A DNA stretch of 64,000 nt from Stomorhina lunata (GCA_933228675.1 OW121741.1:75130129-75194128); one strand, 5' to 3'. Positions 21,555 through 32,555 are shown, counted from the stretch's first letter. Translations and numbers: made by a program. The notes: generated by a model not told the origin, from the letters alone.

Positions 21555-23453
21555 ATATGGGGAATTCCAAGTCAAATCGGACAGTTTGGAAAAAAAATTG
21601 TTTGATTTTGTTTATTTTTTGCTATGTTGATGCTCCTCCTCAGTAGAACATTTCAGGACCTTTTCAGATTTTTTTGGCTAATGGTTACAGAGATATCGAA
21701 ATTTGAAAAAATCGCATTATGAAAAAACCATATTCAAATAAATACTCATAACTTCTTTACTATTGTTAAAAATGGAAAATTTTTTTTTGTATTTTGTGCT
21801 TTTTTATCAGCTATCTAATAAAAATTGTAAAAAAAATTTGCACAGTGGGCTTGGATGGAATTTTCGGGATTTAATATTTAAAAAATTTTTTTTCAATGTT
21901 TGTACTCTTCGATTTTCTTTAAATTTTTTCGTATTAAACTACGATCAATTATAAAAATTTTAAGACCGGTTTGGTAGTGGGATTCGAATATCTACTATTT
22001 TATTTTTTATTTTTTAAAATTTAAAAAAATAATTTTTTTTGAACCACTGTGCAAAAATTGTATTTTTGGAGGTAAGTGTACCTATTTATTATACTTTATT
22101 CTCGATAATGCAGTTCTAAATTATCCCTGACGTATTGTTTACTTATTGGTGATAGCTGTAAATTCTGGTTTATTTGTTGTTGGCTATGAGCGTTGCTAGT
22201 TAAAATATGTATTGCGCTCCGCAGCAATTCAAAAATTTTAAAAATTTTGTCAACATATATTACCACAAGGAAGATTTTAAGATTGCTGCTGAATGGCACT
22301 TTTTTGCAACAGCACATGGCAAGGGTCCATGTGACGGTGTTGGAGACACACTGAAAAGAATGGCCGGTAGAGCAAGTCTTCAGAGACAAATTGATAACCA
22401 AATAAGTACAGCTCTGGAATTGTATGAATGGGCATCCGAGCCAAATAACCTGCCAAATATTAAAATTATATTTTCTCCAGAACAGGAATATTTAAATACG
22501 AAGGAAAATTTGAATTTGAGATATGAAATGGCTAAGCCTATTCCGGGCACACAAAAACTTCATTCAGTAAAACCCACTAATGCTGGTACAATAATTGCCA
22601 AACAATTTTCGAGATCGAAAAACGAAAAAATTTGTAAAATGTTTAAAATAAATTCCTAAATAAAAAGCAAAACAAAAATTAATAAATTTTACTTTCTTTA
22701 CTTTTTTTTTGGTGAATTAACATATAATGCACAGTGGTTTATAGGAAAAAATATTTTCTTGCCAAAATTTAAAAAATAAAAAAAATATTGTACTTATTCG
22801 AATCCCACTACCTTAAAATTTTTTAATTTATCGTAGTTTAATGCAAAAAATTTTAAAGAAAATCGAAAAGTACAATACGTCAGGGATAATTTAGAACTGC
22901 ATTATCGGGAATAAAGTATAATAAATAGGTACACTTACCTCCAAAAATACAATAAATACAATTTTTGCACAGTGGTTCAAAAAAAAATATTTTTTTAAAT
23001 ATTAAAAAATAAAAAATAAAATAGTAGATATTCGAATCCTACTACCAAACCGGTCTTAAAATTTTTATAATTGATCGTAGTTTAATACGAAAATCGAAGA
23101 GTACAAACATTGAAAAATAAATTTTTTAAATATTAAATCCCGAAAATTCCATCCAAGCCCACTGTGCAAATTTTTTTTATATTTTTTATTAGATAGCTGA
23201 TAAAAAAGCAAAAAATACAAAAAATTTTTTTTCCATTTGGAACAATAGTAAAGAAGTTATGAGTATTTATTTGAATATGGTTTCTTCATAATGCGATTTT
23301 TTCAAAATTCGATATCTCTGTAACCATAAGCCAAAAAAATCTAAAAAGGTACTGAAATGTTCTACTGAGGAGGAGCATCAACATAGCAAAAAATAAACAA
23401 AATCAAAAAATTTTTTTTCCAAACTGTCCGATTTGACTTGGACTTCCCCATAT
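21555..23453. mobile_element. DNA transposon with ~580-bp terminal inverted repeats
   Basis: Left arm 21555-22134 and right arm 22876-23453 are inverted copies, both starting atatggggaa(t/g)tccaagtc and ending at cctgacgta/tacgtcagg. The 740-bp centre holds one open frame (22207-22659). Next to the right arm is a partial second copy of right-arm sequence (22725-22875). A clear target duplication is not visible. The arms contain cgaatatctactatttta and gaaccactgtgcaaaa blocks. It could belong to a known superfamily that I cannot name from ends alone. Confidence 0.82.
22207..22659 (+). CDS. HGKG-type transposon-encoded protein, C-terminal fragment
   Basis: 150 aa, function unknown. It contains QQFKNFKNF, EWHFFATAHGKGPCDGVG followed by TLKRMAGRASLQ, then PIPGTQKLHSV. 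I recall the pattern from uncharacterised arthropod proteins, usually as SDG..SQ(Y/F)KN...HFFATSHGKGPCDGIGGT(V/L)KR, often in repetitive DNA. The usual upstream SDG segment is missing, so this looks like the C-terminal third of a larger protein, possibly a transposase. No zinc finger or membrane segment is seen. It is centred between the long inverted repeats, so it is probably cargo or remnant of that element. An AATAAA-like aaataaaaag follows the stop. Confidence 0.6.
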   Translation: MYCAPQQFKNFKNFVNIYYHKEDFKIAAEWHFFATAHGKGPCDGVGDTLKRMAGRASLQRQIDNQISTALELYEWASEPNNLPNIKIIFSPEQEYLNTKENLNLRYEMAKPIPGTQKLHSVKPTNAGTIIAKQFSRSKNEKICKMFKINS

Positions 23454-23682
23454 GTATTTCTTAACTAATCTATATATTTTCTAAGCATATGAAACTTTGG
23501 CGTTAGTGAGTGATTCAACACAGCTCAGACCAAAAGGCAGATGTATGCGAACTGAAATTTGAACAGGGAATACCTTAGAAATCGGGGATACCTTAGTTCG
23601 GCAGTTTAGTTTGTAAAAATGTTTCAAAAATTAAAAAATCGGCAACATTATATCTCCAAAACTAAATGAGAAAATAACAAGT
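23454..23682. repeat. Duplicated right flank of the long-TIR transposon
   Basis: Contains aactttggcgttagtgagtgattcaac and gaataccttagaaatcgggg strings that recur with few changes at 27498-27720. It belongs to the tandem segmental duplication. No gene is seen. Confidence 0.65.
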
Positions 23683-25061
23683 AAGAGTGTTATATTCGGC
23701 TGTGCCGAACCTTATATAACCACCATCAAGTTGTGTTAAATTTAGAAACATATCTAATATATATCTACGAGGGTGCAGCTAATTCAAAATGTTGACCGAA
23801 TTCGAAAAATTTTGTTACGCTAATTGGTATTTTTGGTAAAATCTTTGGACTAAATTCGATTGCAGTAGGTTTATAGTACAACATTTTAAAGTATCTAAGT
23901 GGCTTCCCTAGTATTTACTTTGCATAAAATTTGGTTTTTATCCGGCAAAAAATATGGCAGGTTCATATATTTTGTTAGGAGTTCCTAATGAATCCACCGT
24001 ATATAAAGTCTGAACTTGATAGCGTTCTATTTTCCTAGGTGCTATCTTAATATACTGAAGGTACCTCCAAATCTTTTTGATTGTAGATATAACAAGAGAA
24101 TATTATATAAAAGAACTATAGCCAAATGTTGACCGATTGTCCAAAAACTGTATACACTGGCTGGTATTTATATAAAACTTATTTGTGCAAAATTAAATGG
24201 TCATAGCTTAATAATTTAATAGCTTTTAACCGTTATTTGTGGCATTTTAGTGGTTTCCGGAAATGGTTTTTATATGAAAGCTATGGTCAAATATGGACCG
24301 ATTCCTATAAAATTTGATATGCTGACCAATAGTTGCATAAAACTTAATTCTCTAAATTAAGTTGTTATTTCTATTACAATTGGGTTTAATTTATCAGCAT
24401 TAATGTGATTTCCGGTGCGCGTTTATATATAGCTCTAACTAAATGTGAGCTCTAACTAAATGTGAGCCGATTTCGCCCATTTTCCATACACAACTCTCCC
24501 AAGATATCGAAAATACTTTTGTAAACTTTTGTCCCTCTAGCTCATTTCGTTAAGGCGCTATCGCTCTTTTATCTGACGGACAAACGGACATAAACCCCTT
24601 TTTCATTACTTTTGGTATTTTGGTGTTTTTTATATGGGAGCTATGGTCAAATGGTGACCGATTGTAACAAAATTTGGCACACTGGCTGGTATTCATATAA
24701 GACTTTCTTGTGCTAAATTTAGTGGCCATAGCTATAGCAGTTTATCATTTATTGGCATTCAAGTGTATGTATGGTGGAATTTAGGCTGTGTTTTGTATGG
24801 GAGCTATGGTTAAATGTGAACCGATTTCGATGAAATTCTATATGCTGCTTCGCGCTTATGAAAAACTTTCAGATACCAAATTTTATCATCACAACTATTA
24901 TAATTTGTCATTTATTAGCAAATTAACCTAGACAAGGTTATACGGGAGCTATGGTCAAATGTGAATCAATTTTGCCCAATTTCAATACCAAAATTTTCCA
25001 AGAATAACGAATATATTTGCCAAGTTTTAGTAATCTAGCTCTTTTCAATCTTAATATACCG
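23683..25061 (-). repeat. Repeat family R, copy 4
   Basis: Opens on the plus strand with aacaagtaagagtgttatATTCGGCTGTGCCGAAc and ataaccaccatcaag, i.e. the minus-oriented 3' hairpin and subterminal ACCACC. The body has the usual R units (ggagctatggtcaaatggtgacc, gacggacaaacggacataa). A 27-bp gagctctaactaaatgtgagc segment is tandemly doubled near 24432. Its first ~700 bp are duplicated at 27722-28440. Confidence 0.65.
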
Positions 25062-25211
25062 CCAAATAGGCAAAAAATCGGTAATGTTATATCAACGAAA
25101 CTAAATCAGATTAAGAAACAAAGCGCATGAAACGCTTAGAGCAAAAGAAACAGGAGCTTGGGTTCACTAAGTCATAAAAAGGATTGCATAATATTTTTAT
25201 AATTTTGTTTA
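25062..25211. repeat. End of segmental duplication unit 1
   Basis: caatcttaatataccgccaaatagg through ataattttgttta corresponds to 28560-28851 in unit 2, but lacks about 140 bp present there. No gene. Confidence 0.55.
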
Positions 25212-25243
25212 TCTTATATTCTTAAACGAGCAATAATTGTATA
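25212..25243 (+). repeat. 32-bp terminal fragment of a Helitron-like copy, inverted
   Basis: Reads tcttatattcttaaacgagc and onward to ttgtata, the exact complement of the right end of copies B and C. It abuts the left end of copy B, making a head-to-head terminal pair at the junction of the two segmental duplication units. Confidence 0.7.
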
Positions 25244-26584
25244 GTACCTGGTAGACCGAGCCTTGCTCGGAGCTTTATGATAAGCATTTTGAGGAAAATT
25301 TTAAAGTTTTTATATATTTTATATTATAAAGTGCTAAAATAAATTTAGAGGAAAGACATTGTAGAAATATTCAGTTAATTTTGAATTATTTGATTTATTT
25401 TGTCCGACCAACACATAGTTTGCATAGTTTACAGTTTAACTCATTTTGAATAATTTTGGAAATTATTCATATCAATAGAAACCTCTGTCGACTCATGCGC
25501 AACAACTTTGCTAAAGATTATAGTCTGATCAAATGCACAGTTTACGATTTAATTCATTTTGAGTAGTTTTCTGTGGCGCCACCTGTCGGACTTTGCTTAT
25601 TCCAATTCATAAACCTTCTTCGGCTTATCCGTAACAACTTTGCTGGAGATTATAGCATGATTAAATGTACAGCATACGATTAAATTGACTTTGAGAAAAT
25701 TTCAGTAGCGCCACCTGTCGAAATTTTTTCATACCAACTAAGAAACCTTCGTCGGCTCATGTGCAACAACTTTGCTAAAGATTGTAGCATGATTACATGT
25801 ACAGATTACGATTAAATTGAGTTTGAGTAAGTTTCTGTAGCGCCACCTGTCGGAAATTATTCATACCAACTAAAAAGCCTTCGTCGGCTTATCCACAACA
25901 TCTTCGCTAAAGAGCATAACACAATCAAATTCACAGTTTACTATTCTATAAAGAACGTACATACAGACAAACATTCATTTGTTTAAAATAATACTAATTT
26001 TTCCCCCTTTTTATTCCCTAATTTCTAAAAGTTCCATATGTATATTTGGTACTTTTTTGGTGCCAATTGAATTCGGTACATTTTTTTAAAACGCATTTAA
26101 CATAATGTATAATGTTCCTATTCATATTACTTTGGAGATGTTAAGTTATCATTTTATCCCTTTTTTACCCATTTTGGCTCCAAAATTAAAAAAGTATTAA
26201 ATACGTGTTTCATGTTTTTTTTACATCTATTGATTGCAGTACCAAGTTTCTTTCTATATTCTTTAGTTTAAAATATAAGAGTTTGTTAAAAAGGTGCCAA
26301 GAAAACTATTTTCACCCTTTTTTACCCCCTATCGGACATAGTTTCAAAAAAGTACCAAACACCTGTCCGCTTATTTTCAAAGCTGTTTAAAACGTAATTT
26401 TAATTTTGTTTCTATACCTATTACTTTAGGAGACATAGCGTTTTCAATTTTTTCCACTTTTTACCCGTTTTTACCCTCTTAGAGGTAAAAGTTCCAAAAG
26501 TCCCTTCTTCTTCGACCTATACATCAAAAAAGATACCCACTGTCCAAATTTTATCAAAATCGTTAGAGCCGTTTTCGAGATAGC

Positions 26585-26621
<37 letters not shown>

Positions 26622-26645
26622 TATTGCTCGTTTAAGAATATAAGA
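25244..26645 (-). mobile_element. Helitron-like non-autonomous element, copy B
   Basis: Same ends as copy A: plus-left gtacctggtagaccgagcc with the perfect CCGAGC/GCTCGG hairpin, plus-right gctcgtttaagaatataaga preceded by an (AT)n tract. It lacks one of the ~150-bp internal units found in A and C. The right neighbour starts with T and the left neighbour ends with A, as in A and C. No coding sequence. Confidence 0.72.
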
Positions 26646-26685
26646 TATAAATTGATATATAAAAATTTTAATAGTTACTGTAGGT

Positions 26686-27497
26686 ATATGGGAAATTCCA
26701 AGTCAAATCGGACAGTTTGGAAAAAAAATTTTTTGATTTTGTTTATTTTTTGCTATGTCGATGCTCCTCCTCAGTAGAACATTTCAGTACCTTTTCAGAT
26801 TTTTTTGGCTAATGGTTACAGAGATATCGAATTTTGAAAAAATCGCATTATGAAAAAACCATATTCAAATAAATACTCATAACTTCTTTACTATTGTTCC
26901 AAATGGAAAATACGTCAGGGATAATTTAGAACTGCATTATCGAGAATAAAGTATAATAAATAGGTACACTTACCTCCAAAAATACAATAAATACAATTTT
27001 TGCACAGTGGTTCAAAAAAAATTATTTTTTTAAATATTAAAAAATAAAAAATAAAATAGTAGATATTCGAATCCCACTACCAAACCGGTCTTAAAATTTT
27101 TATAATTGATCGTAGTTTAATACGAAAAAATTTTAAGAAAATCGAAGAGTACAAACATTGAAAAAAAAATTTTTTTAATATTAAATCCCGAAAATTCCAT
27201 CCAAGACCACTGTGCAAATTTTTTTTATATTTTTTATTAGATAGCTGATAAAAAAGCAAAAAATACAAAATTTTTTCCATTTGGGACAATAGTAAAGAAG
27301 TTATGAGTATTTATTTGAATATGGTTTTTTCATAATGCGATTTTTTCAAAATTCGATATCTCTGTAACCATAAGCCAAAAAAATCTAAAAAGGTACTGAA
27401 ATGTTCTACTGAGGAGGAGCATCAACATAGCAAAAAATAAACAAAATCAAAAAATGTTTTTTCCAAACTGTCCGATTTGACTTGGACTTCCCCATAT
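26686..27497. mobile_element. Deleted derivative of the long-TIR transposon
   Basis: 812 bp. It keeps only the outer 225 bp of the left arm (26686-26910), joined at aaatggaaaa|tacgtcagg to the entire right arm (26911-27497). The central open frame is gone. The ends and flanking sequence match the 21.5-23.5 kb copy. It is MITE-like and could move only with outside help. Confidence 0.8.
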
Positions 27498-28851
27498 GTA
27501 TTTCTTAACTAATCTATATATTTTCTAAGCATATGAAACTTTGGCGTTAGTAAGTGATTCAACACAGCCCAGACCAAAAGGCAGATGTAACCGAACTGAA
27601 ATTTGAACAGGGAATACCTTAGAAATCGGGGATACCTTAGTTCGGCAGTTTAGTTTGTAAAAATGTTTCAAAAAGTTAAAAAATCGGCAACATTATATCT
27701 CCAAAACTAAATGAGAAAATAACAAGTAAGAGTGTTATATTCGGCTGTGCCGAATCTTAAATATATACCCACCTTCAAGTTGTGTTAAATTTAGAAACAT
27801 ATTTAATATATATCTACGAGGGTGCAGCTAATTCAAAATGTTGACCGAATTCGAAAAATTTTCTTACGCTAATTGGTATTTTTGGTAAAATCTTTGTACT
27901 AAATTCGATTGCAGTAGGTTTATAGTACAACATTTTAAAGTATCTAAGTGGTTCATAAAATTTGGTTTTTATCCGGCAAAAAATATGGCAGGTTCATATA
28001 TTTTGTTAGGAGTTCCTAATGAATCCACCGTATATAAAGCCTGAACTTGATAGCGTTCTATTTTCCTAGGTGCTATCTTAATATACTGAAGGTACCTCCA
28101 AATCTTTTTGATTGTAGATATAACAAGAGAATATTATATAAAAGAACTATAGCCAAATGTTGACCGATTGTCCAAAAACTGTATACACTGGCTGGTATTT
28201 ATTTATATAAAACTTATTTGTGCAAAATTTAATGGCCATAGCTTAATAATTTAATAGCTTTTAACCGTTATTTGTGGCATTTTAGTGGTTTCCGGAAATG
28301 GTTTTTATATGAAAGCTATGGTCAAATATGGACCGATTCCTATAAAATTTGATATACTGACCAATAGTTGCATAAAACTTAATAGTTGCATTAAAACTTA
28401 ACTATTACAATTGGGTTTAATTTATCAGCATTAATGTGATTTCCGTTTAGGCGTTATCGTCTAAACGACGGAAAAACGGACATTGCTCTATAGTCTTAGA
28501 ATTTCATAAGGATTCGAATAAATATCCCTCTGGTTTTTGAGGAAATTACAAACGGAATGACAATCTTAATATACCCGCCAAATAGGCAAAAAATCGGTAA
28601 TGTTATATTAGCGAAACTAAATGAGAAAATAATAAGTAATGAGTATATGGCGCCATAAACTTCTCCTGATCGGATACTTTTTATTAAGCTCAATTTAAAG
28701 CCCTTATCAGACCGATTAAGAAACAAAGCACATGCAACGTTTAGAGCAAAAGAGCCAGGAGCTTGGGCCCCCTTAGTCATAAAAAGAATGCCAGCATGAA
28801 GAGTTTCCCCCCTATACTCGTATGAAGATAATATTTTTATAATTTTGTTTA
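27498..28851. repeat. Segmental duplication unit 2, with repeat R copy 5
   Basis: Parallels 23454-25211: flank 27498-27720, minus-oriented R hairpin aacaagtaagagtgttatATTCGGCTGTGCCGAAt (27721 onward), R units to about 28580, then the gccaaataggcaaaaaatcgg and ataattttgtttatc end block. It lacks the central ~600 bp of R found in unit 1 but keeps about 140 bp near 28640-28780 that unit 1 lost. Minus-strand frames here are chance. Confidence 0.65.
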
Positions 28852-29126
28852 TCTTTTTATAATGGTATAGCTTTCAAAACTTCTACAACCGATCTTTTGT
28901 TCAATGGTATTAGTTTGGATCAAATGTATAGTATCGCAGCAGGGGATCTTTGTCCCCCATACAAATAAAAGACTTACACGTGTATGTTAAGAACATTAAA
29001 CACTCGTAATCATAGACAAACATATTTTAGTGGTATTTGAGTTAACTTTTTTAAAAGTTTACTTTTAATCTATTGTAAATGATTATAGATATGCTTTTAG
29101 CGATAATGTCGGTTTTATTTTTAATA
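28852..29126. other. Intergenic DNA before the mariner, nothing recognised
   Basis: About 275 bp of AT-rich unique-looking DNA with no open frame or structure I can support. Confidence 0.4.
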
Positions 29127-29998
29127 AAGGGTGGTTAAATTGTAAGGGCCGATGTTGAATGTGAACCACACCTAAACGCCAAGTTTTTTTTCCAAATTTT
29201 ATTTGACATTTCTCTATTTCAGACTTACTCAATTTGAACCATGGAGAGATACACAATCCAACAACGTGTTAAAGTTATCCAGACTTATTATGAAAATGGG
29301 CGTTTAAATCAAAATGCATATCGTGCACTTCGTGATTTTTTTGGTCAATTTGATCGTCCAAATGTGCGTACAATCGCAAAAATCGTGGAAAAATTCGAGC
29401 AAACCGGGTCTGTAGAAGATGTGACAACACCAGTGCATGCTCGTACAGCTCGTACTGCAGAAAATATTGCTGCTGTTCGCGATAGTGTAGCTGAAGCCGG
29501 TCAGGCAGTTACTGTGAATGGTGTTCGCTATCGTGAGATGATAATGAACTTTTTATGGCCCAAATTGGAAGATATGGATGTGGACGATATGTGGTTTCAG
29601 CAGGACGGTGCCACTTGCCACATCGAAACAATGGCTCTTTTGCGCAACAAATTCAATGGCCGTGTTATCTCACGTAATGGCGATGTCAATTATCCGCCAA
29701 GATCATGTGATTTGACACCGTTGGACTTTTTTCTTTGGGGTTATTTGAAAGAAAAGGTGTACGTCAATATTCCAGCAACAATTCAAGAGCTAAAGGATGA
29801 GATAATTCATCACATTAACGGCATAGAACCTCCATTATGCCTCAGGGTCATCGTAAATTTGGACCATCGGATGGAGGTGTGTTGCTGTGGTCGCGGCGCC
29901 CATTTGGCCGATATTTTGAAAATAAAATTACAATAATTTCCTAAATAGTTTGTGTTTTATTCAAAATCAACATCGGCCCTTGAAATTTAACCACCCGA
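29127..29998 (+). mobile_element. Mariner-like element, TIR-complete, internally deleted
   Basis: The ends match over about 30 bp: left GGGTGGTTAAATTGTAAGG..., right complement GGGTGGTTAAATTTCAAGG..., each continuing GCCGATGTTGA. TA dinucleotides at 29125-29126 and 29999-30000 form the expected target duplication. The 872-bp element contains one intact open frame encoding a shortened transposase. Its TIRs differ from those of the mariner at 5.5 kb, so it is a different family of the same type. Confidence 0.88.
29241..29936 (+). CDS. Truncated DD41D-type mariner transposase
   Basis: 231 aa in one frame. Residues 1-85 are the mariner N-terminal DNA-binding region (MERYTIQQRVKVIQTYYENG, then a second helix-turn-helix around IAKIVEKFEQTGSVED). 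An in-frame deletion then skips the segment with the first catalytic aspartate and resumes at VNGVRYREMIM. The second aspartate is in WFQQDGATCH and the third acidic residue in CDLTPLDFFLWGY. The spacing between them is 39 residues, two fewer than in the copy at 5.6 kb. With one acidic residue missing it should bind TIRs but not cut. A repressor-like role is only conjecture. Confidence 0.85.
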   Translation: MERYTIQQRVKVIQTYYENGRLNQNAYRALRDFFGQFDRPNVRTIAKIVEKFEQTGSVEDVTTPVHARTARTAENIAAVRDSVAEAGQAVTVNGVRYREMIMNFLWPKLEDMDVDDMWFQQDGATCHIETMALLRNKFNGRVISRNGDVNYPPRSCDLTPLDFFLWGYLKEKVYVNIPATIQELKDEIIHHINGIEPPLCLRVIVNLDHRMEVCCCGRGAHLADILKIKLQ

Positions 29999-30162
29999 TA
30001 GTAACTAAAGTTGTTGTTAAAGTAGTTTTTTTTTTAGTGAATTTTTGTAAACAAATAACATTTAAATTAAAACAAACTAAATTTAGAAAATGTTTGGGTT
30101 CGATTACATTGAAAGAGATTTGATATACAGCCACTAAAATTACTGTTCCAATGTTTTTAAGT
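29999..30162. other. Short spacer
   Basis: About 165 bp between the mariner TA site and the TTAA site of the piggyBac remnant. Nothing recognised. Confidence 0.4.
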
Positions 30163-30166
30163 TTAA
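30163..30166. other. TTAA target site of the piggyBac-like element
   Basis: TTAA is directly followed by cccattaccgcccg, which has the CCC start common to piggyBac ends. It lies about 160 bp beyond the transposase stop, so it marks the 3' end of the minus-oriented element. Confidence 0.6.
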
Positions 30167-30326
30167 CCCATTACCGCCCGAAACAAAACTGCTTGTGAAA
30201 AACTTTTTTCATTCATTTTTATTGCTTAAATGTGGATAAAATAAAAGGAAATCATTTAAAAAATTTTACATTTTTTTTCACGTTTCGGAGAAAAGTGGGT
30301 GTCCCCATATGGGAACAACGGGCGTT

Positions 30327-32126
30327 TCAGTTATGAAATTTTCCAAAACAATTGCGTTCTACACAAAGTGTTTTTGTGCATAATTCACATCTCCATCTAC
30401 ACTTGGAATGACACACAACACATCGCAATTGATTGGTTATCCTCTCAGGATTATGACCATTGTTTCTTCGATTAGCATCATCAGCAGTTGAAGAAATAGG
30501 ACGCTTTCTAGTTATTCGTGGCGTCAAATGCGACCTAGCAATGTATCTTCTAAATGACAGTTGGTCCATTGGAGTCATATTTTCAGCTCTGCATAACATC
30601 ACATGTAACCGCCAAGCGTTACTAACCACCAAATCTAAAATATATGTAAATAGTACCTGGTAGACGGAGCCTTGCTCGGAGCTTTATGATAAGCATTTTG
30701 AGGAAAATTTTAAAGTTTTTATATATTTTATATTATAAAGTGCTAAAATAAATTTAGAGGAAAGACATTGTAGAAATATTCAGTTAATTTTGAATTATTT
30801 GATTTATTTTGTCCGACCAACACATAGTTTGCATAGTTTACAGTTTAACTCATTTTGAATAATTTTGGAAATTATTCATATCAACAGAAACCTCTGTCGA
30901 CTCATGCGCAACAACTTTGCTAAAGATTATAGTCTGATCAAATGCACAGTTTACGATTTAATTCATTTTGAGTAGTTTTCTGTGGCGCCACCTGTCGGAC
31001 TTTGCTTATTCCAATTCATAAATCTTCTTCGGCTTATCCGTAACAACTTTGCTGAAGATTATAGCATGATTAAATGTACAGCATACGATTAAATTGACTT
31101 TGAGTAAATTTCAGTAGCGCCACCTGTCGAAATTTCTTCATACCAACTAAGAAACCTTCGTCGGCTCATGTGCAACAACTTTGCTAAAGATTGTAGCATG
31201 ATTAAATGTACAGATTACGATTAAATTGACTTTGAGTAAGTTTCTGTAGCGCCACCTGTCGGAAATTATTCATACCAACTAAACAGCCTTCGTCGGCTCA
31301 TGCGCTACAACTTTGCTAAAGATCATAGCATGATCAAATGTACAGTTTACGATTTAATTAATTTTTAGTAATTTTCAATGGCGCCATCTGTCGGAAATTA
31401 GTCTTATCAACTTTAAAACCTTCGCCGGCTTATCCGCAACATCTTCGCTAAAGAGCATAACACAATCAAATTCACAGTTTACTATTCTATAAAGAACATA
31501 CATACAGACAAACATTCATTTGTTTAAAATAATACTAATTTTTCCCCCTTTTTATTCCCTAATTTCTAAAAGTTCCATATGTATATTTGGTACTTTTTTG
31601 GTGCCAATTGAATTCGGTACATTTTTTTAAAACGCATTTAACATAATGTATAATGTTCCTATTCATATTACTTTGGAGATGTTAAGTTATCATTTTATCC
31701 CTTTTTTACCCATTTTGGCTCCAAAATCAAAAAAGTACCAAATACGTGTTTCATGCTTTTTTTACATCTATTGATTGCAGTACCAAGTTTCTTTCTATAT
31801 TCTTTAGTTTAAAATATAAGAGTGGGTTTTAAAAGGTGCCAAAAAAACTATTTTCACCCTTTTTTACCCCCTATCGGACATAGTTTCAAAAAAGTACCAA
31901 ACACCTGTCCGCTTATTTTCAAAGCTGTTTAAAAGGTAATTTTAATTTTGTTTCTATACCTATTACTTTAGGAGACATAGCGTTTTCGATTTTTTCCCCT
32001 TTTTACCCGTTTTTACCCTCTTAGAGGTAAAAGTTCCAAAAGTCCCTTCTTCTTCGACCTATACATCAAAAAAGATACCCACTGTCCAAATTTTATCAAA
32101 ATCGTTAGAGCCGTTTTCGAGATAGC

Positions 32127-32163
<37 letters not shown>

Positions 32164-32184
32164 TATTGCTCGTTTAAGAATATA

Positions 32185-32221
<37 letters not shown>

Positions 32222-32555
32222 ATTATTGCTCGTTTAAGAATATAAGATACACCACCACCACTTCTTTCCTCTAACGGATACTCTATAAAAACTAATAGAT
32301 TGGTCCATTTGGACGACGCCTCCCATTCCCTGGTTCTAATTTACAAATACTCTGAGTATACTAAATTCAGCCTTTTCTTTCCGAGTTTTACACTATCTTT
32401 TTACTTTACCGAGTGGATGAACAAAGTCAAAATTTGTTGCCATCGACATTATAATCTTTCCAACGTACTATAGTTATTTCATTATTTTTATCATGACGAA
32501 AGTCATATTCAGCTCTTTCCTTTTTGTTCATTTCTTTTACTGGAATAACAGGACA
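30327..32555 (-). pseudogene. piggyBac-like transposase, split by Helitron-like copy C
   Basis: Two exon-like pieces on the minus strand: 32555-32248 and 30652-30327. The first, with internal stops, shows a VRWKDYNVDGNK block, YTQS, MGGVVQMDQSISFYR and RGKKWWW. The second continues ILDLVVSNAWRLHVMLCRAEN, DQLSFRRYIA and the cysteine-rich tail CVVCHSKCRWRCELC...LCVERNCF. Both are typical of the C-terminal half of piggyBac transposases. The 1.6-kb insert lies between the W-rich block and ILDLVVSN, and the frame runs on across the junction. The N-terminal half and first catalytic aspartates are absent. Confidence 0.88.
30653..32247 (-). mobile_element. Helitron-like non-autonomous element, copy C
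   Basis: Inserted precisely between A (30652) and T (32248) of the piggyBac gene, with no base lost or duplicated as judged by frame continuity. On the minus strand it starts TCTTATATTC, as expected for a Helitron 5' end. It ends with a hairpin (one stem mismatch) and tctaccaggtac, which is not the usual CTRR. The 5' end is doubled: the (AT)n + caattattgctcgtttaagaatataaga segment occurs at 32130-32189 and again at 32190-32247. Six ~150-bp internal units are present, with no coding gene. Confidence 0.8.

Noticed and set aside
22096..22401. 101-codon minus-strand frame in the long-TIR transposon
   Set aside because: Antisense shadow of the HGKG-type frame and of the inner TIR. No recognisable domain.
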